Of a stretch of 64,000 nt of DNA, positions 53,400 to 61,504 are shown piece by piece (the first letter of the stretch is position 1; each line of letters begins with the position of its first letter). A model generated the notes under the pieces. That model saw nothing but the letters and a program-made list of their open reading frames with translations, did not search any database and was not told where the DNA came from. Both the position numbers and the translations under genes were made by a program. This DNA is from Acidobacteria bacterium SCN 69-37 (GTDB taxonomy: Bacteria > Acidobacteriota > Vicinamibacteria > Vicinamibacterales > SCN-69-37), in the NCBI GenBank assembly GCA_001724025.1, contig MEDJ01000001.1, positions 248,001-312,000 on the forward strand. Reading direction: 5' to 3'.

Positions 53400-55526
53400 G
53401 TGCCGGTCACCTCGCCCCTGACGCGCTGGGCCGCGCTCGTCGCCGGCTTCATGCTGGCGCACCAGGTCGCGGCCAAGGCGGTGCGCGACTCGTTCTTCCT
53501 GACGGTCTTCCCCGCCACGAGCCTGCCGTCGATGGTGATGGCGGCCGCCGTGGTCTCGATTGCCGCGGTCCCGATCTATTCACGCCTGCTCGCCCGCTAC
53601 GGCCCGAACCGCCTGGTCCCGGCCGGCTTCCTGCTGAGCGCCGCCGCGCACGTCGTCGAATGGACGCAGCCGGCCCTGACGCCGGTGCTGACCATCGTCA
53701 TCTACCTACACCTGGCTGGATTGGGCGCGCTGCTGCTTTCGGGCTTCTGGTCGCTGGCCGCCGAAACGTTCGATCCGATCACCGCGCGCCGCCAGTACGG
53801 CCGGATTGCCGCCGCGGGGACGCTCGGCGGCATTGCGGGCGGCGCGGCCGCCGAACGCCTGGCCGCATGGCTGCCGCCCTCGTCGCTGCTCCTGTTCCTG
53901 GCCACGCTGCACGCGGTCTGCGGCGTGATCCTCGTGCTGCGCCGGGTCGACGCCGCGCGGCGCGGGGAAGAGGACGACGCGCCCGCCCCCACGCTGGGCC
54001 TGGGCGCCCTCCGCCTGGCGCCGCAGCTGAAGCCGCTCGCGCTGCTCGTCCTGCTCGGCACGGCCAGCGCCGCGGTGCTCGACTACATCTTCAAGGCGCA
54101 GGCCGCCGATCACTACGACGGCGGCGATCTGCTCCGCTACCTGGCGATGTTCTACGCCGTCACGCAGACGCTGACGTTTCTGGCGCAGACGTTCATCACC
54201 AACCGCGCGCTGACCCGGCGCGGGATCGGCGATACGGTCAGCACGCTGCCGCTGGGCGTCGGCCTCGGCAGCATCGCGGCGCTGTTCGTCCCGGCCCTGC
54301 CGCTGTTTGCCACGGCGCGCGGGCTCGAACTGGTCATCCGCGGCTCGCTGTTCCGCAGCAGCTACGAGTTGCTCTTCACGCCGATGGGGCCGGTGGCCAA
54401 GCGCCGCGCGAAGGCGTTCCTGGACGTGGCCTGCGACCGCGCGGGCGATGCGGTGGGCGCCGGCATGGTCCAGCTCGCGCTCGCGATCGCCCCAGCCTTC
54501 CTCGTCTCGAGCCTGCTCGGCGTCGTCCTCGGCATGGCGGCCGTGGCGTTGTGGGCGAGCCGCCGGCTCAATACGTTCTACGCGCGGCAGGTCGAACGGC
54601 GCCTCGTCGATCACGCGGAACACACGTTCGACGATGCAGACGTCACGGGGTGGGCGACACGCCCCCTCGTTCCGCCGATCTCCGGGCACGCACCCGAGGC
54701 CACGCCGCGACCTGCCGATCCGCCCATCCTCGATGCGTCCACGCGCCTGTTCCTCACCCTGCGATCGGGAAACCGCGCGGAGGTCATCCGCGCGCTCGCG
54801 GCCGGCGGCCCGTTCGAGGCCGCGCACGTGGCGCACATCATCACGCTCCTGGCCTGGGACGACGTCCGGGACGACGCACAGGCCGCGCTGATCAAGGCCG
54901 GCCCAACGCACACGGGCCTGCTCGTCGATCACCTGCTCGCCCCAGACGTCGCCTTTGCGGTGCGACGACGCCTGCCGCCCGTACTCGCACACCTGCCCTC
55001 GCCGCGCGCGCTCGACGGCCTGCTGGCCGGACTCGACGACGCCCGCTTCGAGGTCCGCTACCGGTGCAGCCGCGCCATCGACGCGATCGTCGCCGACCGT
55101 CCAGACCTGCCGATCGACCGCGCACGTGTCTTCGCCGCCATCGCCCGCGAACTGGCCGTGCCGCTGTCGGTCGCCACGAGCTACACCGTCATCGACGGGG
55201 ACGACCCTGCCGATTCGGCCGATCGCCACGGTTTCGTGGGGCCCAACGTGGATTACGTGTTCTCGCTGTTGGCGGCAGTGCTGCCGCGCGAGCCGTTGAA
55301 GGCCGCTCACCGCGCCGTGTCGTCCGACGATCGCCTGCTGCGCGGACTCGCGCTCGACTATCTCGACGGCGTCCTGCCCGACGATCTCCGTGGTCCCTTC
55401 CGCGCGATCCTCGACATCGACGCGGCACACGCGCGGCCGGCCCAGGCCGTCACTGCGTCTGACGACGATGCTCGCGGGCAATCCGACTCGCCACGACGAA
55501 CCACACCAGCGTCAGACCCACATTGA
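53400..55526 (+). CDS. Npt1/Npt2-type nucleotide-carrier homologue with C-terminal repeat domain
   Basis: 708 residues. The N-terminal 430 residues form about twelve helices (GFMLAHQVAAKAVRDSFFLT, LPSMVMAAAVVSIAAVPIYS, LVLLGTASAAVLDYIFKAQA) and RSSYELLFTPMGPVAKRRAK in the second half, the pattern of the ATP/ADP-translocase (TLC) relatives in free-living bacteria. A C-terminal region of about 250 residues looks HEAT-like (helical, VRRRLPPVLAHLPSPRALDG). It starts with GTG 10 bp after the kinase stop. The substrate is not known. Its 3' end overlaps the convergent carrier gene by 77 bp. Confidence 0.7.
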   Translation: MPVTSPLTRWAALVAGFMLAHQVAAKAVRDSFFLTVFPATSLPSMVMAAAVVSIAAVPIYSRLLARYGPNRLVPAGFLLSAAAHVVEWTQPALTPVLTIVIYLHLAGLGALLLSGFWSLAAETFDPITARRQYGRIAAAGTLGGIAGGAAAERLAAWLPPSSLLLFLATLHAVCGVILVLRRVDAARRGEEDDAPAPTLGLGALRLAPQLKPLALLVLLGTASAAVLDYIFKAQAADHYDGGDLLRYLAMFYAVTQTLTFLAQTFITNRALTRRGIGDTVSTLPLGVGLGSIAALFVPALPLFATARGLELVIRGSLFRSSYELLFTPMGPVAKRRAKAFLDVACDRAGDAVGAGMVQLALAIAPAFLVSSLLGVVLGMAAVALWASRRLNTFYARQVERRLVDHAEHTFDDADVTGWATRPLVPPISGHAPEATPRPADPPILDASTRLFLTLRSGNRAEVIRALAAGGPFEAAHVAHIITLLAWDDVRDDAQAALIKAGPTHTGLLVDHLLAPDVAFAVRRRLPPVLAHLPSPRALDGLLAGLDDARFEVRYRCSRAIDAIVADRPDLPIDRARVFAAIARELAVPLSVATSYTVIDGDDPADSADRHGFVGPNVDYVFSLLAAVLPREPLKAAHRAVSSDDRLLRGLALDYLDGVLPDDLRGPFRAILDIDAAHARPAQAVTASDDDARGQSDSPRRTTPASDPH

Positions 55527-56844
55527 GCCAGGCGAACGCCGTGACGCTGGCCCCGAACGCGGTCCCGACGCGTACGATGCCGGCCTGGAGCACATCGCCC
55601 AGTCTGGCGCCGAGCGTGTCGATCGCGGTCTTGGCCTTGTACTTCGCCTCGCGCGTGGTCGGCAGGAAGAGGGCTTCGCGGACGGTGTTCTGAATGGAAT
55701 AGTTCGATCCGTTCTCGAGCGTCTTCGTCACGCGCACAATGGCCAGGAGCGGTGCCACGGCAATGACCGCGTAGTTCACCAGCGCGATCACCGGCAGGAC
55801 GAACAGCGTGCCGCGCACGCCGATGATCCGGATCAATCGCGACGTCACGAACAGCTGCAGCAGCAGCCCGAGCAGGTTCACCCAGCCGTAGAACGCGCCG
55901 AAGAACACGCCGATGAACTGCTGCCGCGCGGCCATCGTCGAGTCCACGGTCCCGAACTGCGCGGCGGCCTGCTCCACCACGAGCTTGCTCAGGATGAACT
56001 CGCCGGACGTGTTGACCACGTTCAGCAGGATGACGAGCCCCGCGATCCAGGCCAGGTACGGCGTCCGCCTGATCAGCGAGAAGGCGCCCTCGCCGCCGAG
56101 CGGCTCGTCGGCGGCTATCGCGCCGATCGGGTCTGGCGTGCGGCGCTCGCGCGCATGCACCCAGGCGGTGATCCCCAGGCAGCCCACGAGCAGTCCAGCG
56201 GCCAGGATCATGATCACGTAGGGCGTGAGCGCCAGCCGCGCCACCAGCGCCACGGCGGCCTCGGCCCCGAGCCACGCGCCGAGCGAACTGCCCACGCCAA
56301 TCAGCGGGAACAACCGGCGACCCTGCCCTTCCGTGTAGACGTCGTTGGCAAACGCCCAGAACTGCGACACCACGAACATGTTGAAGATGCCGAGCCAGAT
56401 GTAGAACGCCACGCCCTCGCGCACGCCCGCCCGACCAAGCGCTGCGAAAATCACGAGATTCGCGGCGAAGAAGATCGTGGTCACGCCGATCAGCCGCAGT
56501 CGCGCCACCTTCGTCGACAGCCATCCATAGATCGGCACCACGCCGAGCAGCAGGACGGCCTGCGCGGCCGAGGCATAGACCTTCACCTCTGCCCCGCCTT
56601 CCGAGAGCACGAGCTGTTCGCGCACGGTCTTCAACAGGTAGTACGTGGCGAGCAGCAGGAACACGTTCGAGGCGAGCAGCAGCGCGCCCACGCCCTCGCC
56701 CGCGCGGACGTCGGCGAACAACGCCAGCAGCCGCTCGAGCGCATTGCGCGGACCGTCGCCGTCCGACTGAAACGTCGGGAACGACCGCTGCGACTGCAGT
56801 TCAGGGTGCGTGACGAGCGTCCGGGGCTCACTCGCGTGCGGCAT
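55450..56844 (-). CDS. Npt1/Npt2-type nucleotide-carrier homologue
   Basis: 464 residues with about twelve helices. The first helix region NVFLLLATYYLLKTVREQLV with LSEGGAEVKVYASAAQAVLL is highly characteristic of the NTP/NDP-exchange-transporter family, as are FWAFANDVYTEGQGRRLFPL and GVGSSLGAWLGAEAA. SIQNTVREALFLPTTREAKY and KAKTAIDTLGARLGDVLQAG define the second half. It lacks the C-terminal repeat domain of the other copy. The ATG lies inside the end of the upstream kinase-like gene (17-bp overlap), showing coupled translation. Direction and substrate of transport are unknown. Confidence 0.85.
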   Translation of the reverse strand: MPHASEPRTLVTHPELQSQRSFPTFQSDGDGPRNALERLLALFADVRAGEGVGALLLASNVFLLLATYYLLKTVREQLVLSEGGAEVKVYASAAQAVLLLGVVPIYGWLSTKVARLRLIGVTTIFFAANLVIFAALGRAGVREGVAFYIWLGIFNMFVVSQFWAFANDVYTEGQGRRLFPLIGVGSSLGAWLGAEAAVALVARLALTPYVIMILAAGLLVGCLGITAWVHARERRTPDPIGAIAADEPLGGEGAFSLIRRTPYLAWIAGLVILLNVVNTSGEFILSKLVVEQAAAQFGTVDSTMAARQQFIGVFFGAFYGWVNLLGLLLQLFVTSRLIRIIGVRGTLFVLPVIALVNYAVIAVAPLLAIVRVTKTLENGSNYSIQNTVREALFLPTTREAKYKAKTAIDTLGARLGDVLQAGIVRVGTAFGASVTAFAWLNVGLTLVWFVVASRIAREHRRQTQ

Positions 56845-58522
56845 CGGCAGGTTCCTCGCGCCGGACCAGGCCCACGGGCAGCCAGCCCTCGGCCGATCGG
56901 CGGAAATAGACATCCACGGGTGACGCCCAGTGCGGATACGCGGGATGCCGAGCCGTGACCGAGACGGCCACGTAGTCGGCACCCGCCAGGATCCCATCCG
57001 GTGCCACCCCACCCGTCGTCGTCACACGCTGGACGTCACCGATGGGCGTATGCGTGCCGGTCGCGTTGTCGAAGCGCGACCAGCGCAGGTCGTAGGACGC
57101 GGGTGGCGCGGCCACGCCTGACGCCACGGCGGCGTTGACGAAGTGCAGCGTGCCATCGGATCCGAGCGTGACATCGACGACGGGCGTCACGACCGTGAGC
57201 CACGTGCGGGCAATCGCGTCGCGCCTGGCGATGAGAGCCCGCACGATTTGATCGGTCGCGGCCGGATCCGTATAGCGCGCCTTGGCCACGACCGCGCGCA
57301 GCGCGTCGTCGCTGAACGCGGCCACGCGTCGTGCGGCCCAGAAGGCATCGGCCGGCTGCAGGTTCTCGAACGCCGGATTCGGATACTCGGCCTTCCATGC
57401 CGCGGGATCGAAATCGTCGCCCTGGAACGGCCCGGCAGCCGGGGCATACGATCGAGGCGCGCGACGCGCCCACACCGGCGGCGCCAGGCCGAACGTGGCC
57501 AGTGTCCGCAGATTCGGGCCGCGATCGACGAGATACTCGTGCCCGGACCTCGGCGGATTCGGTCCCGTCGTGCCGCTGCCCATGATCGATCCGAAATCGA
57601 ACATGTAGTGCCGCAGGTACTGCGCGCCCGGTTCGCCCTCGAGCATGTCGAGCGTGTTGTTCCCGCGCGAGTCGTCGTGTGCCAGCCAGGCGGCGAACAC
57701 GCGTGCCCCGCGCAGTTCGCGCCGGTGCTCGTGCGGATAGATGTCGTTCGGATCGTCGGGCCGCGTGCCGGCGTACCGGAACTGCCCGCGCGGCCTGCCG
57801 GGTGCGAACCGGCTCGCCAGCGCCCTGTACGTCCCGTCGGGCCGGCGGGCGGCGCGGTGCAGCACGGCCTCGAGGTCCGCACGCGTGTAGGGCCGCGTCC
57901 GACCGGACTCGTCGCGAATCCTCGCCGTGGGCGCGATGGCGATCCGCACCGGATCGATCGTCACGAGATAGTTCTCGACCACGTGGTAGCCGAGCGCGTG
58001 ATAGATCGCGGTGCCGATCAACTCCGCGCCGGTCGCCAGTTCCGGAAAGTCCGGGGGATCGAACTCCACCTGGTAGAGCTGTCGCGAGGCGTCGCCGGCG
58101 ACGATCGCGCGGAATCCCGGCTGTGCGCCGGTATTCTTCGCCTGCACCAGTTCCCACGCCGGCGCCTCGAGTGCCGCCACCCGATCGGGACCGCGTACGA
58201 TGGCCTCGGTCGTCATGCCGCCTCGCCCGATGCGATCGACGAACCACATCGAGTCCGGCACGTCGTCCATCGTGTTCACGTTGACGGCCGGGATGTCGCG
58301 GCGCTCGCCGGGACGGCCGAACGTATTGTCGAGGAAGTCCCAGTACTGACTCAGTTCCTGCTCCGCCACGCCACCTGCATCGGCGACCGTGTCAGGATCG
58401 ACGCGCAGCGGATCGTCGGCGCGGAACCGCGGTCCATGAGCTGCCCGCGCCCCGCTCCACGCGAGCGCGCTCGCCAGGATGATGACGACGACCGTGCGGA
58501 CGCTGTTCCGAGAGTCCCGCAC
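56828..58522 (-). CDS. Exported protein with kinase-like motifs
   Basis: 564 residues with a signal peptide (TVVVIILASALAWSGARAAH). The order of motifs recalls HipA/CotH/Fam20-type atypical kinases: LYQVEFDPPDFPELATGAEL (strand with a possible but mutated lysine position, then a helix with Glu), YHALGYHVVENYL, a catalytic-loop-like HDDSRGNNTLDML, and metal-binding YMFDFGSIMGSG. The C-terminal 100 residues look like an Ig-like domain. The family is known to me only as unannotated secreted proteins. The GTG start sits at the edge of the hairpin element, and the 3' end overlaps the carrier gene. Confidence 0.7.
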   Translation of the reverse strand: MRDSRNSVRTVVVIILASALAWSGARAAHGPRFRADDPLRVDPDTVADAGGVAEQELSQYWDFLDNTFGRPGERRDIPAVNVNTMDDVPDSMWFVDRIGRGGMTTEAIVRGPDRVAALEAPAWELVQAKNTGAQPGFRAIVAGDASRQLYQVEFDPPDFPELATGAELIGTAIYHALGYHVVENYLVTIDPVRIAIAPTARIRDESGRTRPYTRADLEAVLHRAARRPDGTYRALASRFAPGRPRGQFRYAGTRPDDPNDIYPHEHRRELRGARVFAAWLAHDDSRGNNTLDMLEGEPGAQYLRHYMFDFGSIMGSGTTGPNPPRSGHEYLVDRGPNLRTLATFGLAPPVWARRAPRSYAPAAGPFQGDDFDPAAWKAEYPNPAFENLQPADAFWAARRVAAFSDDALRAVVAKARYTDPAATDQIVRALIARRDAIARTWLTVVTPVVDVTLGSDGTLHFVNAAVASGVAAPPASYDLRWSRFDNATGTHTPIGDVQRVTTTGGVAPDGILAGADYVAVSVTARHPAYPHWASPVDVYFRRSAEGWLPVGLVRREEPADAARE

Positions 58523-58689
58523 TAGTGGCCTGTCCTCGCCGGATGTCCAGCGCCTTCCTCGCGGGGCATCCCGATCCGCGGCGTTGCTCCTCCCTTACGA
58601 ACAGGCCTGGTTCGTGCGGTCGTCGCGCCTTGCGCCTCGGGCGCCGCGCATCGGAAGCCGCTGCACATCCGGCGAGGACAGGCCACTAG
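58522..58689. mobile_element. MITE-like 168-bp hairpin element
   Basis: Perfect 25-bp terminal inverted repeats (58522-58546 and 58665-58689, outer bases CTAGTGGCCTGTCC). Complementarity continues inward imperfectly (CCAGCGCCTTCC against GGAAGCCGCTG) to a central palindrome ACGAAC-AGGCCTG-GTTCGT near 58607. No coding potential. The outer CTAG or TA may be a target duplication, as for IS630-type or similar transposons. It provides the stop codon of the D15-type gene and abuts the start of the kinase-like gene. Confidence 0.75.
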
Positions 58690-59975
58690 AAGACCCCGCT
58701 GAGCGCGATCACGAGTCGGGGGCCCTCGCCGCCGAACGCGACGTCGGACCTGACGGCCACCGTCCCTCCGTACCCGAACCGGATGCCGACGCCGTAGTCC
58801 CCGCGAAAACCGCGGACGCGCAACCGCGACCAGTCTGGCGCCACCTGGCCCGTCTCGACGAACAGCACCCCGGCAACGAACGGATTGATGTCGTAGCGAT
58901 ACTCGGCCTGCAGCACGAGGGCACTCGTATCACGAAACCGCTGGCGGTCGAAGCCGCGCAGGCGGCGACTGCCGCCGAGTGCCGGCTGCAGATAGAACGG
59001 CACCGCATGACCGCCGGCCGGCTCGACGCGCTCGGCCGCGACCGCCAGCGCCAGGGTGCGCGTGCCGTTCCAGAACGGCAGGAACTGCTGCACGTCGACC
59101 TGTGTGGACTGGAAGGTATGGCGCGTGGCGCCGACGTCGTGATGCCAGCCGTGACGCACGGCCACGCGCGCGCCGGCCGCCGTCAACAACGACCGCGTGT
59201 CGATGACGATCGAGGCTTCCACGTCGGCCAGCGTCGGCCGCGTGTCGAGCCCGGGAATCGCGCCGTCCAGGTACTGCCGCACCTGCGGATCGTCACGCCC
59301 CCTGTCGAAATCCAGTTCGTCGTCCTCGTCGTCGAAGTCGAACGACAGATCGTGCAGGCGGAACGCCGTGTAGCCGCCGGCCGCCCCCACGGTCATCCAC
59401 CGCGCCACGCGCACGTCGACCATCATCGTGGCGCGGCGCTCGTCGAGTTCGTAGTCCGAATCGAATCGCTGCGTGGCATGCGGGCCCAGACCGAAGAACT
59501 CCTGATCGGTGTGTCGCTCGATGGCGGTCTCGGCACCGAGACGGAAGCGGTCGTGTGCAAGCGGCGTCGATCGCCACCGCGCACCGGCGAGAAAGGCGCC
59601 GTTCCACGACACCAGTCCGCGCGCGTCCGCGGCGCCCGCACGGCCCACCCGGGTGCGATAGCCACCGCCCCCTGCCACGCCCGCACCCTCGCTCAGGCCG
59701 CCGACCTGCGCGAACCATCCCTCGACGGGATCGAACACGCGTCCAACCAGCCGCGTGTCTTCGACGTAGAGCAGGACGGATTCGGCCAGGACAGGCCTGT
59801 AAGGCTCGAGTGCCGCCGCCTTCGCCCGCCGCAGGGCCTCGGCCTCGGCCGCGCGCGACACCTCGGTCTCGTCGACCTCGCCGGGGGCCGCGGCCGTCTG
59901 GGCCCACGCCCGCGCCGGCGCCCAGGCCAATCCGAGGCACACGAGGACACTGCACACCACGCGCGTACGCGCCAT
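58686..59975 (-). CDS. D15/BamA-type outer-membrane protein
   Basis: 429 residues: signal peptide (VVCSVLVCLGLAWAPARAWA), a coiled alanine-rich segment, then a barrel. The bacterial surface antigen signature is LGGSRRLRGFDRQRFRDTSA followed by LVLQAEYRYDINPFVAGVLF; the C-terminal residue is Phe as required for BAM insertion. There is no POTRA domain, so it is a barrel-only member. It starts 2 nt after the PhoD-type stop, and its stop codon (TAG) lies in the terminal repeat of the hairpin element. Confidence 0.88.
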   Translation of the reverse strand: MARTRVVCSVLVCLGLAWAPARAWAQTAAAPGEVDETEVSRAAEAEALRRAKAAALEPYRPVLAESVLLYVEDTRLVGRVFDPVEGWFAQVGGLSEGAGVAGGGGYRTRVGRAGAADARGLVSWNGAFLAGARWRSTPLAHDRFRLGAETAIERHTDQEFFGLGPHATQRFDSDYELDERRATMMVDVRVARWMTVGAAGGYTAFRLHDLSFDFDDEDDELDFDRGRDDPQVRQYLDGAIPGLDTRPTLADVEASIVIDTRSLLTAAGARVAVRHGWHHDVGATRHTFQSTQVDVQQFLPFWNGTRTLALAVAAERVEPAGGHAVPFYLQPALGGSRRLRGFDRQRFRDTSALVLQAEYRYDINPFVAGVLFVETGQVAPDWSRLRVRGFRGDYGVGIRFGYGGTVAVRSDVAFGGEGPRLVIALSGVF

Positions 59976-59977
59976 GC

Positions 59978-61384
59978 TCAGGCTGCTCCCAGATGCTCGA
60001 AGAGCGGGGCCTGCGGCCCTGGCTGCGACACGGTACACGTGCCGTCCACACACGTGAGGCGGATGGAGAGCTTGTCGATCTGCCGGCCGCGCGCGTCGCG
60101 GCACGTCACCGTGGCCACGAGGCGCCGGCCGTCGTCCTGGATGCGCAGTTCGCCGAACTGGCCTCGTCCTGCGCGCCGCCCGAGGCTGTACGGTCCCCCC
60201 TTGTTGCGACGGAAGCGATCGAAGGCCGCCGCGTGCGCGACGACGAAGCCACGGCTGCCGGGCGCAGCCCCGGGGGCGTACTGACTGTTCGTCCCGTCGT
60301 CGATGGCGACCATGTGCGCGTCACCGCTGACCATGAGCAGTCGCGAGGTCAGTCCCACGCGTTCGATCTGCGCGGCGATGAGGGCGCGCTCCTCGTGATA
60401 CGGCGCCCACCCGTGATGCGTGCCTTCGTCGGCCTTCGTGATCCACGGGACGCCGTTCGCCCACACGACCAGCGCGGCACGCCGGCTCGCGGCCTCGAAC
60501 TCGTCGAGGAGCCACCGCAGCTGCGCCGCGCCAAGCATCGACGGCACGGATCCGTCGCGGCGATCCGGCATGTCGCGCGCCGACCGCACGTCCGTGACGA
60601 TCACGCGAACGCGCCCGATGTCGAATGCCTGCTGAATCGTGTCCCGCGGCCCGCCACGCAGCGGATAGTGCGGGACGCACTCGCGATACGCCGTGTGCGC
60701 CGCCTCGGCACTCGTCGCGTGCCGCGTGCTCTCGTCGCCGCCGAAGTCGTGGTCGTCCCAGACGTACGCGATCGGCACCGTCCGGTAGAACGCTCCCTGC
60801 CGCGGCGACGTCAGACAGCGATCGAACGCCGCACGGAAGCGGGCCGGATCGTTGCGGGTGATGTTCTGGTAGTGGAGGTCGCCCATGTGCACGAAGAGGT
60901 CGGGCGACAGGGCGCGCATGGTGTCCCAGATGGGCGCATTCGATCCCGTGCTGGCACAGGATCCGAACAGGATGAGCGTGTTGTGCGGACCGGCGGCCGG
61001 CGTGCGCACACGCCCACTCGGTCCAGCCGCGATGCCGGCCTGCACGACCTGATAGATATACGCCGTGGCGGGCCGAAGGCCGTCGATCCGAAAGCGGCAG
61101 ATCCCGGACGCGTCCAGGTCCGCCCGCTCCGCGTCGGCCGTGACGGCCGGGCCGCCGCCCGATGGGGTGAGGCGCACCTGCACGGGAGCGAGGCCATCGA
61201 CGATGCGGGTGACGATCGAGACCGACGTGCTCGTCAGGCCGCCCGTCCAGATCCAGCGGACGACGCCGCCGCGCCTGGCGGATGCGGGCTGGCTCGTGCC
61301 GGCCGCGTCCACTGCACGCCGCCACGGCCGTGCGAGCAGACCGAGGAATGTGGTGAACCAGACGAGCCACTGACGACGGTGCAT
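59978..61384 (-). CDS. PhoD-type metallophosphatase (alkaline phosphatase D family)
   Basis: 468 residues. N-terminal leader (RRQWLVWFTTFLGLLARPWR, possibly a TAT-like signal), a fibronectin-like domain (GGLTSTSVSIVTRIVDG), and the PhoD metallophosphatase core: LILFGSCAS, FVHMGDLHYQN, YVWDDHDFGGDES, and VSGDAHMVAIDD. The second-domain cysteine motif near the C-terminus (VTCRDARG, TCVDGTCTV) is intact. It should act outside the cytoplasm on phosphomonoesters, diesters or teichoic-like polymers. It heads an overlapping unit with the D15 protein. Confidence 0.92.
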   Translation of the reverse strand: MHRRQWLVWFTTFLGLLARPWRRAVDAAGTSQPASARRGGVVRWIWTGGLTSTSVSIVTRIVDGLAPVQVRLTPSGGGPAVTADAERADLDASGICRFRIDGLRPATAYIYQVVQAGIAAGPSGRVRTPAAGPHNTLILFGSCASTGSNAPIWDTMRALSPDLFVHMGDLHYQNITRNDPARFRAAFDRCLTSPRQGAFYRTVPIAYVWDDHDFGGDESTRHATSAEAAHTAYRECVPHYPLRGGPRDTIQQAFDIGRVRVIVTDVRSARDMPDRRDGSVPSMLGAAQLRWLLDEFEAASRRAALVVWANGVPWITKADEGTHHGWAPYHEERALIAAQIERVGLTSRLLMVSGDAHMVAIDDGTNSQYAPGAAPGSRGFVVAHAAAFDRFRRNKGGPYSLGRRAGRGQFGELRIQDDGRRLVATVTCRDARGRQIDKLSIRLTCVDGTCTVSQPGPQAPLFEHLGAA

Positions 61385-61504
61385 CGATGCGTGCGCCGAC
61401 GCGGGGGAAACAGCCGCGCCGGCGCTCACTCGAGTGTACCTTACCGATGCGTGACGGCCGCCGCGTCCCCGCCGCCAGCCGCATCGGTCGTGGCCGGGGG
61501 TGTC

